A DNA stretch of 64,000 bases from Roseiflexus sp034432635 (GTDB lineage Bacteria > Chloroflexota > Chloroflexia > Chloroflexales > Roseiflexaceae): the NCBI GenBank assembly GCA_034432635.1, contig DAOUBK010000052.1:1-64000 (forward strand). The letters are read 5' to 3'. Shown one piece after another: positions 42,799 to 52,188 of this stretch. The translations under genes and the position numbers were made by a program. Below the pieces are notes generated by a model. That model worked only from the letters and a program-made list of their open reading frames with translations. It was not told the DNA's origin and did no database searches. Position 1 is the first letter of the stretch. Every line of letters begins with the position of its first letter.

Positions 42799-44523
42799 CT
42801 ATGAATGCCCGGCACGCTCCACCATTTGGCGCACCTGCGGATACACCGGCGTCCACATTGTTGCGTCGATGTGTGCCGCCTGTTCTTCGGCGCTGAGTGG
42901 CGCCGCCAGCCCGGATTGCACGGCCTCCGCAGCGACTGCTAGCGCTACCGCGCGTGAAACGTCGCGCACTTGGGTGAGCGACGGGTAGAGTGACGCCGTG
43001 GGGTCCTGGCGCGCCGGTGAGAAGGCGCTGAGCGCGCGCGCAGCAGCGATGAACATTGCATCGGTGACACGCTTCGCGCCAACGGCGATGACACCCAGCC
43101 CGACTCCGGGGAAGATAAAGACGTTGTTGCACTGCCCGATCGTAAAGGTGCGACCGCCGTAGGTCACCGGCTCGAAGGGGCTGCCGGTCGCAACCAGCGC
43201 GCGTCCCTCCGTCCACGCGATCAGGTCAGCCGGAACAGCCTCGCTCTTCGAGGTGGGATTGGAGAGTGGGAAGATGATCGGACGCTCGACATACCGCGCC
43301 ATTTCGTGGATGGTGCGCTCGTCGAATGCGCCGGGTTGCGCCGATGTGCCGATTAGACACGTCGGATGCACATTGGCGACAACGTCGTACAGGGTGAAGG
43401 TTGCACGCCCTTCGCGTGTCCATCCTTCCAGCGTTTCATACGGCTGGGCATAGAGCATCTTCGCCGCTTCGAGACCACTGCGCCGGGTATGAACCAGGTT
43501 GCGGCTGTCGATCAGCCAGATTGTTCGCCGCGCCTGTTCGAGCGGGATGCCCGCTTCGACCATGACGTCCACGATCTGTTCAGCAATGCCGGTCGCCGCC
43601 GAGCCTGCACCCAGCATCACGATGCGCTGATCCGCCAGCGGTACGCCAGCGATCCCCACCGCCGCCAGCCACCCTGCCAGCGTCACCGCACCGGTGCCCT
43701 GAATATCGTCGTTGAAACTAAGAATCCGGTCGCGGTAGCGTTCGAGCAGGTTGCGCGCATTATCCTTGGCGAAATCTTCCCATTGCAGCAGTGCGTGTGG
43801 GAAAACCTTCTCCACCGCTGTCACGAATTGCTCGATAAAGTCGTCGTACTCCCTGCCGCGTACCCGCTCGTGTCGCCACCCCAGGTAGAGCGGGTCATCG
43901 AGCAGCGCGGGGTTGTTCGTGCCGACGTCGAGCACAATCGGGAGGGTGGTTGCCGGATGGATTCCGGCGCAGAGGGTGTACAGCGTCAATTTGCCGATTG
44001 GAATGCCAATGCCGCCCATTCCCTGGTCACCAAGCCCCAGGATGCGCTCCCCATCGGTGACGACAATCACGCGCACCTGATCGGCGAAGTGCCAGGCGCG
44101 CAGCATCGTTTCGATCTGATCACGGTGCGGATAGTCGATGAACAGACCGCGCGGACGGTGAAACAGGTGGCTGTAGCGCTGGCAGGCGACGCCGACTTCC
44201 GGCGTGTAGATGATCGGCATCATTTCGGTGATATGCTCGATCAGCAACCGGTAGAAGAGTGTCTCATTCCGGTCTTGCAGGTCGGTCAGGTAGAGGTACC
44301 GGTCCAGGTCGCCGGTGCGCTGTTGGTAGTTGCGGTAGACGCGCGCCAGTTGCTCTTCGATGCTCGAAACGTGGTGCGGCAACAACCCTAGCAGACCAAG
44401 CCCGACGCGCTCTTCTTCGCTCCAGGCGCTGCCTTTGTTCAGCACCGGCGTATTGAGTATATCGTGTCCGGTACGGTCGGTCTCGACGGTTCTTCCCTCA
44501 TCGGCAAACCGGATGCAGATCAT
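42799..44523 (-). CDS. maeA: NAD(P)-dependent malic enzyme
   Basis: 574 residues, the size of the large bacterial/eukaryotic malic enzyme. It decarboxylates malate to pyruvate. IIYTPEVGVACQRYS carries the catalytic Tyr, LGLGDQGMGGIGIPIGKL the substrate/divalent-metal site, the catalytic Lys is in the same loop, and FNDDIQGTGAV the metal-binding Asp residues. IVMLGAGSAATGIAEQI is the dinucleotide-binding motif. PLSNPTSKSEAVPADLI is also typical. All key residues are present. A terminator-like hairpin lies 16 bp upstream of the start. Confidence 0.94.
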   Translation of the reverse strand: MICIRFADEGRTVETDRTGHDILNTPVLNKGSAWSEEERVGLGLLGLLPHHVSSIEEQLARVYRNYQQRTGDLDRYLYLTDLQDRNETLFYRLLIEHITEMMPIIYTPEVGVACQRYSHLFHRPRGLFIDYPHRDQIETMLRAWHFADQVRVIVVTDGERILGLGDQGMGGIGIPIGKLTLYTLCAGIHPATTLPIVLDVGTNNPALLDDPLYLGWRHERVRGREYDDFIEQFVTAVEKVFPHALLQWEDFAKDNARNLLERYRDRILSFNDDIQGTGAVTLAGWLAAVGIAGVPLADQRIVMLGAGSAATGIAEQIVDVMVEAGIPLEQARRTIWLIDSRNLVHTRRSGLEAAKMLYAQPYETLEGWTREGRATFTLYDVVANVHPTCLIGTSAQPGAFDERTIHEMARYVERPIIFPLSNPTSKSEAVPADLIAWTEGRALVATGSPFEPVTYGGRTFTIGQCNNVFIFPGVGLGVIAVGAKRVTDAMFIAAARALSAFSPARQDPTASLYPSLTQVRDVSRAVALAVAAEAVQSGLAAPLSAEEQAAHIDATMWTPVYPQVRQMVERAGHS

Positions 44524-44538
44524 GGCGCCCTCCGAGTT

Positions 44539-44574
44539 TCAAAAAGAACGACGACGCGCGTTGCGCCGTCGCTT
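44539..44574 (-). terminator. Terminator-like hairpin downstream of uvrB
   Basis: On the minus strand CGACGGCGC-AAC-GCGCGTCG forms a stem with one bulge, followed by TTCTTTTT. It is about 80 bp past the uvrB stop and 16 bp before the malic enzyme ATG, so it may either terminate uvrB transcripts or act as an attenuator for maeA. Confidence 0.55.
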
Positions 44575-44652
44575 CGCGATCTGCCTGGCGAGGGTATCAT
44601 ACGCCGCTCATCGGTATACGCGAGTGAAGAGATGCAAACGAAGAGGGAATAT

Positions 44653-46665
44653 TTATGATCGCACCGGCTGCGATTCCTCCTCAAGCGCCAGGGTGCGTCG
44701 CAGTTCGATGATCTGATCCCGTAGTGCGGCGGCTTTTTCGAATGCCAGGTCTTTTGCCGCCTGCTTCATCTGCTTCTCCAGTTCCTTGATCAGTTTGACA
44801 ATCTCATCCCTGGGGATTGGCAGTTCTGCCGGCGCTTCGGCGATCTGGTAGACGCCGCGCTCCTCGGCGACCTTGCGCACCCGGTCGGTCAGGTCACGCA
44901 CCGCTTTGGAGATGCCGACAGGGGTGATGTTGTGTTCGCGGTTGTACGCTTCCTGGATGGCGCGTCGCCGGTTGGTTTCATCAATCGCGGTGCGCATCGA
45001 TTCGGTGATCGTGTCGGCGTACATGATCACGGTGCCCTCGATGTGCCGCGCTGCGCGCCCGATGATCTGGATCAGCGAAGAGCCACTGCGCAGGTACCCT
45101 TCCTTATCGGCGTCGAGAATGGCCACCAGCGATACTTCCGGCAGATCGAGCCCTTCACGCAGCAGGTTGATGCCGACTACCACATCATACACCCCCAGCC
45201 GGAGATCGCGCAGAATTTCGACCCGCTCCAGCGTCTCGATGTCGGAGTGCAGATAACTGGTGCGGATACCCACCTCCTTGAGATAATCCGCCAGATCTTC
45301 CGCCATTCGCTTGGTCAGGGTCGTGACCAGCGCCCGCTGCCCTTTCTGCACCCGTCGCTTGATCTCCCCCACCAGATCGTCGATCTGCCCGCGGGTCGGA
45401 CGCACTTCGACAATCGGGTCGAGCAACCCGGTTGGACGGATGATCTGTTCGACGATCTGCGCCGAATGTTCGTACTCATAGGGTCCCGGCGTCGCCGAAA
45501 CGTAGATCGCCTGGTGAATATGCCGCTCGAACTCATCGAACCGCAGCGGACGGTTGTCGAGCGCCGATGGCAGGCGGAAGCCATACTCGACGAGCGTTTC
45601 TTTGCGTGACCGGTCGCCAGCGTACATGCCGCGAATCTGTGGCAGGGTAATGTGCGACTCGTCAACGAAGAGAATGAAGTCGTCGGGAAAGTAATCGAGC
45701 AGCGTCCAGGGTGTCTGTCCGGCTGCACGGCGGTCGAGGTGGCGCGAATAGTTCTCGATGCCAGAGCAGTACCCGACCTCGGAGAGCATTTCGAGGTCGT
45801 AGTTGGTGCGCTGTTTGAGGCGCGCCGCTTCCAGAAACTTGCCTTGTTGTTCCAGTTCGGCGACACGCGCTTCCAGTTCGGCTTGGATGTCGGTGATGGC
45901 GAGTTGCAGCGTTTCGGTGGTCGTGATGAAGTGTTTCGCCGGGTAGATGTCCACCGCCGTCCGGTTGAGCAGCACTTCGCCGGTCAGCGGATCGAACTCG
46001 GTGATGCGCTCGACCTCATCGCCCCAGAACTCGACCCGCAGCGCGATCTCCTGATTGGCGGGAAAGATGTCGAGCGTATCGCCGCGCACGCGGAATGTGC
46101 CCCGGTGAAAATCCATATCGTTGCGCTCGAATTGCAGGTCGAGCAACTGACGCAGCAGTTTGTCACGGTTACGCACCTCGCCGACGCGGATCGGAATGAC
46201 TACCTGCCCGTACTCGTGGGGCGAACCGAGACCGTAGATCGCCGAAACCGACGCAACGATCAGCACGTCGCGTCGGGTGAAGAGCGCCTGGGTAGCGGCG
46301 TGGCGCAACCGGTCGATCTCTTCGTTGATTTCGGCTTCCTTTTCGATGTACAGGTCTTTGCTGGGTACATACGCTTCGGGCGTGTAGATGTCGTAGTAGG
46401 AAATAAACATCTCAACCGCTGTATCGGGCAGCAGTTCGCGAAACTCGGCGTACAACTGGCTGACCAGGGTCTTGTTGTGCGCCATGACCAGCGCCGGTCG
46501 TTCGAGCTGGCTGAAGACGTGCGCCATGGTCAGCGTTTTACCGGTGCCGGTTGCGCCGAGCAGAGTCTGATGCCTGTATCCGGCGCGAATCCCCGCAACC
46601 AGTTGAGCGATTGCTTTGGGTTGATCGCCCGCCGGCTGAAAGGGCGCTTCGATGCGAAATGACAT
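44653..46665 (-). CDS. uvrB: Excinuclease ABC subunit UvrB
   Basis: 670 residues, the normal UvrB length. Walker A is GATGTGKT (37-44); HNKTLVSQLYAEF, the beta-hairpin YYDIYTPEAYVPSKD, the DESH box (FVDESHITLPQ), helicase motifs VGINLLREGLDLPEVSLVAI and QIIGRAARH, and the C-terminal UVR domain (LIKELEKQMKQAAKDLAF) are all present. It is the helicase-like damage-verification subunit of nucleotide excision repair. AGGAG precedes the ATG at 46665; the frame extending to 46725 is not conserved. It is divergent from mutS, so two repair genes share the intergenic region. Confidence 0.97.
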   Translation of the reverse strand: MSFRIEAPFQPAGDQPKAIAQLVAGIRAGYRHQTLLGATGTGKTLTMAHVFSQLERPALVMAHNKTLVSQLYAEFRELLPDTAVEMFISYYDIYTPEAYVPSKDLYIEKEAEINEEIDRLRHAATQALFTRRDVLIVASVSAIYGLGSPHEYGQVVIPIRVGEVRNRDKLLRQLLDLQFERNDMDFHRGTFRVRGDTLDIFPANQEIALRVEFWGDEVERITEFDPLTGEVLLNRTAVDIYPAKHFITTTETLQLAITDIQAELEARVAELEQQGKFLEAARLKQRTNYDLEMLSEVGYCSGIENYSRHLDRRAAGQTPWTLLDYFPDDFILFVDESHITLPQIRGMYAGDRSRKETLVEYGFRLPSALDNRPLRFDEFERHIHQAIYVSATPGPYEYEHSAQIVEQIIRPTGLLDPIVEVRPTRGQIDDLVGEIKRRVQKGQRALVTTLTKRMAEDLADYLKEVGIRTSYLHSDIETLERVEILRDLRLGVYDVVVGINLLREGLDLPEVSLVAILDADKEGYLRSGSSLIQIIGRAARHIEGTVIMYADTITESMRTAIDETNRRRAIQEAYNREHNITPVGISKAVRDLTDRVRKVAEERGVYQIAEAPAELPIPRDEIVKLIKELEKQMKQAAKDLAFEKAAALRDQIIELRRTLALEEESQPVRS

Positions 46666-46825
46666 GCTTGCTGGTCTCCTCTGCCTGCTTCTGGTGACAG
46701 TGCGCGTCTGGCGTGACGTCAACAATACATCCCGGAAGCCATCTGCATCCCCTTTTCAGCGTCAACGACGGCAGAACAGCGCCTGGCAGGAATGAACCGT
46801 GTGTGATAATCAGAGTAGCCTGTTC

Positions 46826-46831
46826 ATTATA
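46826..46831 (-). promoter_or_regulatory. -10 candidate of uvrB
   Basis: On the minus strand a TATAAT (GGTATAAT) lies about 160 bp before the uvrB start; the -35 is not clear. Confidence 0.4.
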
Positions 46832-46912
46832 CCCTGAAACGATTGCCCGCTGTGAGCGACGTCAGCAGAGCGGAACAGTGGACTGATGCAAGGCGGCAGA
46901 GGCGGGAAAGTT

Positions 46913-47008
46913 GGCTGAAATTCATTTCGGTACGGGTTGGGGGTTGGCCGAAATTCATTTCGGCACGGGTTGATGGAGGCGACGAGGCGACCGACATCCA
47001 TGTCGGTC
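46913..47008. repeat. Three similar palindromes between uvrB and mutS
   Basis: GCTGAAATTCATTTCGGT (46914-46931), GCCGAAATTCATTTCGGC (46947-46964) and GACCGACATCCATGTCGGTC (46989-47008) share one design: an 8-9-bp arm, a YC spacer, and the reverse arm. The first two lie in a 33-bp direct repeat (…CACGGGTTG). Confidence 0.8.
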
Positions 47009-47069
47009 AACGCCGGGGAGAGGGAGCAGCACAGAAAAAGGGAGCGACCGTCCGGGGGGCCGAGGAGCC

Positions 47070-47262
47070 GGGAACACGTGCCTCCGGCGCGCCCGCAGCG
47101 CGCCGGGTGTCGGGAAACGCGCCCACCGCAGGGAGAGCACCTGGGAACGCGCGCCTCCGGCGCGTCCGCAGTGTGCAGGATGTCGGGAAACGTGCCCGCC
47201 GCAGGCAGCGCACCTGGGAATGCGCGCCTCCGGCGCGTCCGCCCGCACACGCAGGGTCTGCC
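47070..47262 (+). repeat. 73-bp tandem repeat upstream of mutS
   Basis: Units start at 47070, 47143 and 47216 with GGGAAYRCGYGCCTCCGGCG. Each contains a GCGCC-TCC-GGCGC mini-hairpin. The third copy is partial. Confidence 0.85.
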
Positions 47263-47295
47263 TGGAAAGCTCGCTCGACAATCACCGATCAATGC

Positions 47296-47301
47296 TATAA
47301 T
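47296..47301 (+). promoter_or_regulatory. -10 of mutS
   Basis: TATAAT, 46 bp before the mutS ATG. A weak -35 (TCGACA) lies 15 bp upstream. Confidence 0.5.
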
Positions 47302-47347
47302 AGAACATCGGTACGAGAAACGACGTGCAAACGGAGTGGAGCCACGT

Positions 47348-50300
47348 ATGACCCCTGCCGAGCGTCGCGCCTTCGAGCGCCAGTTGCAGCAAGAGTTCCC
47401 CGGTCTCGAGTTGCATGCCTGGTATCGTCAGTATCGCAGCCTCAAAGCCGCGCACCCCGACGCTATTCTGCTCTACCGCCTCGGCGATTTCTACGAGACG
47501 TTCGACGATGACGCCAAACTGGTCGCTGATCTGCTCGAAGTGACGCTGACCTACAAGGAGTTCGCCAGCCAGAAGAGGCACGACCAGAAGCAGCGCTGCC
47601 CGATGGCGGGGATGCCGTATCACGCTATCGAAGGGTATGTGGCGCGGCTCGTCGGCGCCGGGTATCGCGTTGCCATCGCCGAGCAGATCACCGAGACCCC
47701 TTCCAGTCGTAGCGATACGCGCCCGCGCTCGATCTTCGCCGCCGGCATCGAACAAACGTCGCTCACCGGCAGTAACCGGATGGTCGAGCGCAAGGTGGTG
47801 CGTGTGATAACGCCCGGCACGATCATCGAAAGTGGCATGCTCCCAGCCGAGCGCAACAACTACCTTGCCGCTCTGATCGCCGATCACGGGAGGATCGGGC
47901 TGGCATACGCCGACCTGAGCACCGGTGAGTTCGCCGCTGTCGAGTTCAGCGGCGAACGCGCGGCGCAGCAGGCGCAGGGCGAACTGACGCGCCTCAATGC
48001 AGTCGAAATCCTGGTTCCCGACCGCGCCGATCTGCGCCTGCCCGGTCTTGAGCCGTCCAGCGCCCGTCTCGAGCAGGACCTGGAGTTCCTTACGCGCGAA
48101 GAACGCGAACTGCTCCTTCCCGGCGAACGGGTGGCGCGGCGCGTCGAGCGCGAAAACAACGCGCGTTGGGCGCACGGGCGGGTGACGGCATGGCCCGAAC
48201 GACGCTGGGATCTGCGCAATGCGCACGATATCCTGCTCCATCAGTTTGGCGTCCGTTCGCTCGCCGGTTTTGGGCTGGAAGACCGTCCGCTGGCGATCCG
48301 TGCTGCCGGCGCGATCGTGCAGTATGCGCGCGAAACGCAGCAGGGAATGGTCGCCAATCTGCGCTCGATCCGCGCCTACACCCCCGGCGATGCGATGTTC
48401 CTCGATCCGCAGACGCAGCGGAACCTCGAATTGCTCGAAGGCGCCAGCGGCACGACACGCGGCGCATTGATCGGTGTGCTCGACCAGACACGCACGCCGA
48501 TGGGAGCACGTCTGCTGCGGCGCTGGATTTCGCAGCCGTTGTGCAATCTGAGGCGGCTGCGCGCCCGCCACGACGCGGTCGAGCACTTCGTCGCCGATGC
48601 CATCCTGCGCGCGTCGGTGCGCGAAACCCTGCGACGTGTCGGCGATATGGAGCGGGTGGTCAACCGGATTATTCAGGGGGTCGGGGTGGCAACGCCGCGC
48701 GATATGGCGCGTTTGCGCGATGCGTTGCGCGCGCTCCCCGAACTTGTCGCTGCGCTCGGCGATTGGTCGCCGCCGCCAGACGAGATCGACCTCACCAGTG
48801 TGCGCGTCTTCCACCCATCCACAGCAACCGGGCCGGTATTGCCGGCAGAAAACGACGGTGAGCGCGTAGAGTCGCTCCGGTCGCCGGCGGTCAGTCTGCG
48901 TGTACAGCGTGAGGCGCGTCGGCGGGTGTCGGCTCGCTATGCCGGTGATGACCTGTTTGGCGAGGAAGAGGAAACCGCGCCGTCTGTCGGATCGCCGAAA
49001 GGCGCCGTTGAAGCCCAACCATCTGCAGACGGCGAGGCTGCTCCAGGTGCAGTGGACGTGGGCGATCAGACGACCGAAACGCTCGCGCTCGATCCGTGCG
49101 CCGACATTCTGGCATTTCTGGAGACTGCAATCGATGATGAGCCGCCCGCACTGCTTGGTGCGTCCAACTATCTGCGTGCGGGAGAGAACGGCGAACCGCC
49201 GCGGCGCGTGATCCGCCCCGGTTTTGAACCGGAGATCGATCAGGTAGTGGCGGCGAGCCGTGATGCGCAGCGCTGGATCAGCGAACTCGAACCGAAAGAG
49301 CGCGAACGCACCGGGATCAAGTCGTTGCGCGTCGATTATAACCGTGTTTTTGGCTATTACATCGAGGTGCCCAAAACCTACGCCGACCAGGTGCCGAAAC
49401 ACTACATCCGCAAGCAGACGCTGACAACCGGCGAACGCTATTTCACCGATGAACTCAAACGCTACGAGGAGATCGTCGAACAGGCGCAGCAGCGTTTGAT
49501 CGATCTCGAACGGCGCGCCTTCGCGCGAATCTGCGATAGAGTAACCGGCGCCGGAGCACAGTTGTTGCGCACGGCGCGCATGATTGCGACCATCGATGTG
49601 TTTGCAGCGCTGGCGGAAGCAGCAGTACGCGGGCGTTACGTGCGCCCGGAACTGTACGACGATACCCGCCTGCGGATCGTCGGCGGGCGGCATCCGGTCG
49701 TCGAGCAGACCCTCGATGAGACGTTTGTGCCAAACGATATCGAGATGGACACCGGGACGCGCCAGATCTGCCTGATTACCGGTCCCAATATGAGCGGTAA
49801 GAGCACGGTGCTCCGCCAGGTGGCGCTCATCGTCCTGATGGCGCAGATCGGGTCGTTCGTCCCCGCCGATGCCGCCGAAATCGGGCTGGTTGATCGCATT
49901 TTCACGCGCATCGGCGCCCAGGACGACATTGCTACCGGTCGCAGCACGTTTATGGTCGAAATGACCGAGACTGCGGCGTTACTGGCGCAGAGCACCTGCC
50001 GCAGTCTGATCATCCTGGACGAGGTCGGGCGCGGTACCAGCACCTACGATGGTATGGCGATCGCACAGGCGGTCATCGAGTACATTCACAACGAGCCGCG
50101 TCTTGGGTGTCGCACCCTCTTTGCAACTCACTACCACGAACTGACCGATCTGGAGCGCACCTTGCCGCGCCTCAAGAACTACCACATGGCGGCGACCGAG
50201 CAGGATGGGCGGGTGGTGTTTCTCCACGAACTGCGTCCCGGCGGCGCTGACCGCTCGTATGGCATTCATGTGGCAGAACTGGCAGGCATCCCACAACCCG

Positions 50301-50605
50301 TCATTCGTCGGGCGAGCGAGTTGCTGGTGGAACTGGAACGGCGCGCGCCGCGCAGTGCGCCGCCGGCGGTTCCTCCACACGGCGATGACCGTCGGTCGGC
50401 GGGATGTACATCATCTTCCGTCACCGGCGCGGCGCGCAGCGATCAGGATCGCACGCCTCCCGACGGGCAACTCTCCCTCTTCGACCTGGCGCCCGGACCG
50501 GTGATCGAGATGTTGCGCCGGATCGATATCAATCAGTTGACGCCGCTGGAGGCGCTCAATAAACTGCACGAACTGCAAAAACTGGCTCGTACCGGCAGTG
50601 GATGA
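47348..50605 (+). CDS. mutS: DNA mismatch repair protein MutS (with large internal insert)
   Basis: 1085 residues, longer than the usual 850-900. The mismatch-recognition motif is FYE at Phe48/Glu50 (RLGDFYETF). The ATPase core has Walker A GPNMSGKSTVL, EMTETAAL, LDEVGRGTSTYDGMAIA and ATHYHELTDLE. The extra length is due to an acidic insert of ~100 residues (~500-610) in the lever region (DLFGEEEETAPSV, PSADGEAAPGAVDVGD, and so on) and a C-terminal linker. Motifs are intact, so it should be functional; no mutL is in the window. GGAG precedes the ATG at 47348; the frame extends upstream through repeat DNA but lacks MutS similarity there. Confidence 0.96.
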   Translation: MTPAERRAFERQLQQEFPGLELHAWYRQYRSLKAAHPDAILLYRLGDFYETFDDDAKLVADLLEVTLTYKEFASQKRHDQKQRCPMAGMPYHAIEGYVARLVGAGYRVAIAEQITETPSSRSDTRPRSIFAAGIEQTSLTGSNRMVERKVVRVITPGTIIESGMLPAERNNYLAALIADHGRIGLAYADLSTGEFAAVEFSGERAAQQAQGELTRLNAVEILVPDRADLRLPGLEPSSARLEQDLEFLTREERELLLPGERVARRVERENNARWAHGRVTAWPERRWDLRNAHDILLHQFGVRSLAGFGLEDRPLAIRAAGAIVQYARETQQGMVANLRSIRAYTPGDAMFLDPQTQRNLELLEGASGTTRGALIGVLDQTRTPMGARLLRRWISQPLCNLRRLRARHDAVEHFVADAILRASVRETLRRVGDMERVVNRIIQGVGVATPRDMARLRDALRALPELVAALGDWSPPPDEIDLTSVRVFHPSTATGPVLPAENDGERVESLRSPAVSLRVQREARRRVSARYAGDDLFGEEEETAPSVGSPKGAVEAQPSADGEAAPGAVDVGDQTTETLALDPCADILAFLETAIDDEPPALLGASNYLRAGENGEPPRRVIRPGFEPEIDQVVAASRDAQRWISELEPKERERTGIKSLRVDYNRVFGYYIEVPKTYADQVPKHYIRKQTLTTGERYFTDELKRYEEIVEQAQQRLIDLERRAFARICDRVTGAGAQLLRTARMIATIDVFAALAEAAVRGRYVRPELYDDTRLRIVGGRHPVVEQTLDETFVPNDIEMDTGTRQICLITGPNMSGKSTVLRQVALIVLMAQIGSFVPADAAEIGLVDRIFTRIGAQDDIATGRSTFMVEMTETAALLAQSTCRSLIILDEVGRGTSTYDGMAIAQAVIEYIHNEPRLGCRTLFATHYHELTDLERTLPRLKNYHMAATEQDGRVVFLHELRPGGADRSYGIHVAELAGIPQPVIRRASELLVELERRAPRSAPPAVPPHGDDRRSAGCTSSSVTGAARSDQDRTPPDGQLSLFDLAPGPVIEMLRRIDINQLTPLEALNKLHELQKLARTGSG

Positions 50606-50611
50606 GACAGG

Positions 50612-51091
50612 TTACCAGATGAACGGGATGATCTTCTTCACCCGCTTCTGGTAGTCGGCATACTCCGGGTAGCGCTCGACCAGCCAGCGTTCCTCACGGC
50701 GCGATTTGAGGTGGAAGAAGACCAGCAACACAACACTCAATAGCAGCGCGGCGATGCTGCCGCGCAGCAGCGACCAGCCAAACGCGCCGATAATGATCCC
50801 GCTGTAGATCGGGTGCCGCACGATGGCATACACGCCATGCTGCACCAGTCTGCCGTTGTCGCGTGGGCGCGGAAAGGGGGTCAGATTTGCGCCGAGATGG
50901 AGCAACCCGGCGCCTGCCAGCGCCGCGCCGCATCCGCACAACAGCACACCGGCGATCAGCGCTCCCTGTCCCAGGATCGCTGCAAGCGTCGGAAGTCCCG
51001 GCAGTTCCGGCGGCGCCAGCACAAGCGCGAACAGCAGACCAAACTGTGCGGTAACCCACCACCCGCCACGCTCAGTAAATGTTTGCATCAT
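50612..51091 (-). CDS. Isoprenylcysteine/phospholipid methyltransferase-like (ICMT/NnrU) membrane protein
   Basis: 159 residues with four to five hydrophobic segments. The C-terminal half has the ICMT/PEMT family motif: GVYAIVRHPIYSGIIIGAFG, then RREERWLVERYPEYADYQKRV, preceded by TPFPRPRDNGRLV. These are membrane-bound SAM-dependent methyltransferase features. The stop is six bases from that of mutS (convergent). Several Mets (51139, 51118, 51109) lie upstream; 51091 is chosen because GAAGG is eight bases before it, but this is uncertain. Confidence 0.78.
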   Translation of the reverse strand: MMQTFTERGGWWVTAQFGLLFALVLAPPELPGLPTLAAILGQGALIAGVLLCGCGAALAGAGLLHLGANLTPFPRPRDNGRLVQHGVYAIVRHPIYSGIIIGAFGWSLLRGSIAALLLSVVLLVFFHLKSRREERWLVERYPEYADYQKRVKKIIPFIW

Positions 51092-51198
51092 ACTCAGAAC
51101 CTTCGGTATCATGTCAGGCATTGTCAGAACAGCACACACTGCGATAGACGTCGGTTGTCGTCCTGCACCGCCGGGCGACTGCCGGCACGGAGATACGC

Positions 51199-52161
51199 AT
51201 GGAGAGAGAGACGTATACCAGCGCGCTGGAGCGCGCCGTTATCGCCGATGAGCGTACAGCCGGACGGATCTTTATGCGTGGCCGCGACCGTGCGGCGTTG
51301 CTCCATCGCCTCTCGACCAACGACATCGAACGACTGAAGCCAAGTGAAGGGACGCTGACCGTCCTCACAACCCCGATTGGACGGATCATCGATCTGCTCA
51401 CCGTCCACGCGCTGGACGAGGCGCTGCTGGTTGTGACCAGTGCCGACCAGGGACCGCCGGTGTTCGGGCATATGCGCCGCAATATCTTTTTCAACGACCA
51501 GGTGACCCTGGAAGCAGCCGGGCGCTCCCATGCGCAACTGGCGTTGTACGGACCGCAGGCGGTGCGCCTGATCGCAGAACTGACCGGTACTGTCGTTCAT
51601 CTACCACTCCATGGTATCACGACAACTGCCATTGCGGGGGTGAGTCTGCTGATAGCGCGTCGTAAGCCGATAGGCGGTGACAGTTTTACGCTGTATATTC
51701 CGTCCGACGGGTATGATGCCGTCCATGCTGCACTTCTTGCCGTCGGCGCAACGCCGATCGACGGTGACACGCTCGATGTGCTGCGGATCGAACAGGGATA
51801 TGGCGCATTCGGGCGCGAGTTGAGTCAGGAGTACATTCCACTGGAAACCGGACTGCTGGACGCGGTCAGTTTCAACAAGGGATGTTACGTTGGTCAGGAA
51901 ATCATCGCGCGGATGGAGAGTCGCGGTCGTCTGGCGAAGCGCCTGTGTGGTCTCCGGTTGAGTGAACCGGTCGCCTCGCCTGCGAAAGTGGTCTGTGATG
52001 GGAAAGATGCCGGTGATCTCACCAGTGCTGCGGTATCGCCACGGTTCGGTCCAATTGCACTGGCATATGTGCGCACAGCGTATGCTGAACCGGGGACGGT
52101 TGTCGAAGTGGAGGGCGCCGGATCAACGGGCAGGGTGGTCGAACTGCCGTTTGCAGCATAA
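51199..52161 (+). CDS. ygfZ: YgfZ/GcvT-like folate-binding protein
   Basis: 320 residues. FNKGCYVGQEIIARMESRGRLAKRL is the YgfZ/CAF17 signature (read in two pieces) containing the conserved KGCYxGQE motif. The N-terminal half has the T-protein-like fold (AALLHRLSTNDIERL, then TTPIGRIIDLLTVH). YgfZ helps maintain some Fe-S enzymes in known bacteria with folate as cofactor. GGAGA precedes the ATG at 51199. It seems intact. Confidence 0.92.
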   Translation: MERETYTSALERAVIADERTAGRIFMRGRDRAALLHRLSTNDIERLKPSEGTLTVLTTPIGRIIDLLTVHALDEALLVVTSADQGPPVFGHMRRNIFFNDQVTLEAAGRSHAQLALYGPQAVRLIAELTGTVVHLPLHGITTTAIAGVSLLIARRKPIGGDSFTLYIPSDGYDAVHAALLAVGATPIDGDTLDVLRIEQGYGAFGRELSQEYIPLETGLLDAVSFNKGCYVGQEIIARMESRGRLAKRLCGLRLSEPVASPAKVVCDGKDAGDLTSAAVSPRFGPIALAYVRTAYAEPGTVVEVEGAGSTGRVVELPFAA

Positions 52162-52188
52162 CGACCGGGATCGATACATCCAGCAGTT

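Noticed and set aside
46937..47347. Upstream extension of the mutS frame by 137 codons
   Set aside because: It reads through palindromes and a 73-bp tandem repeat; MutS similarity and a ribosome-binding site begin only at 47348.
47282..49693. 803-codon open frame antisense to mutS
   Set aside because: It mirrors the GC-rich codon pattern of mutS; no family, no start signal.
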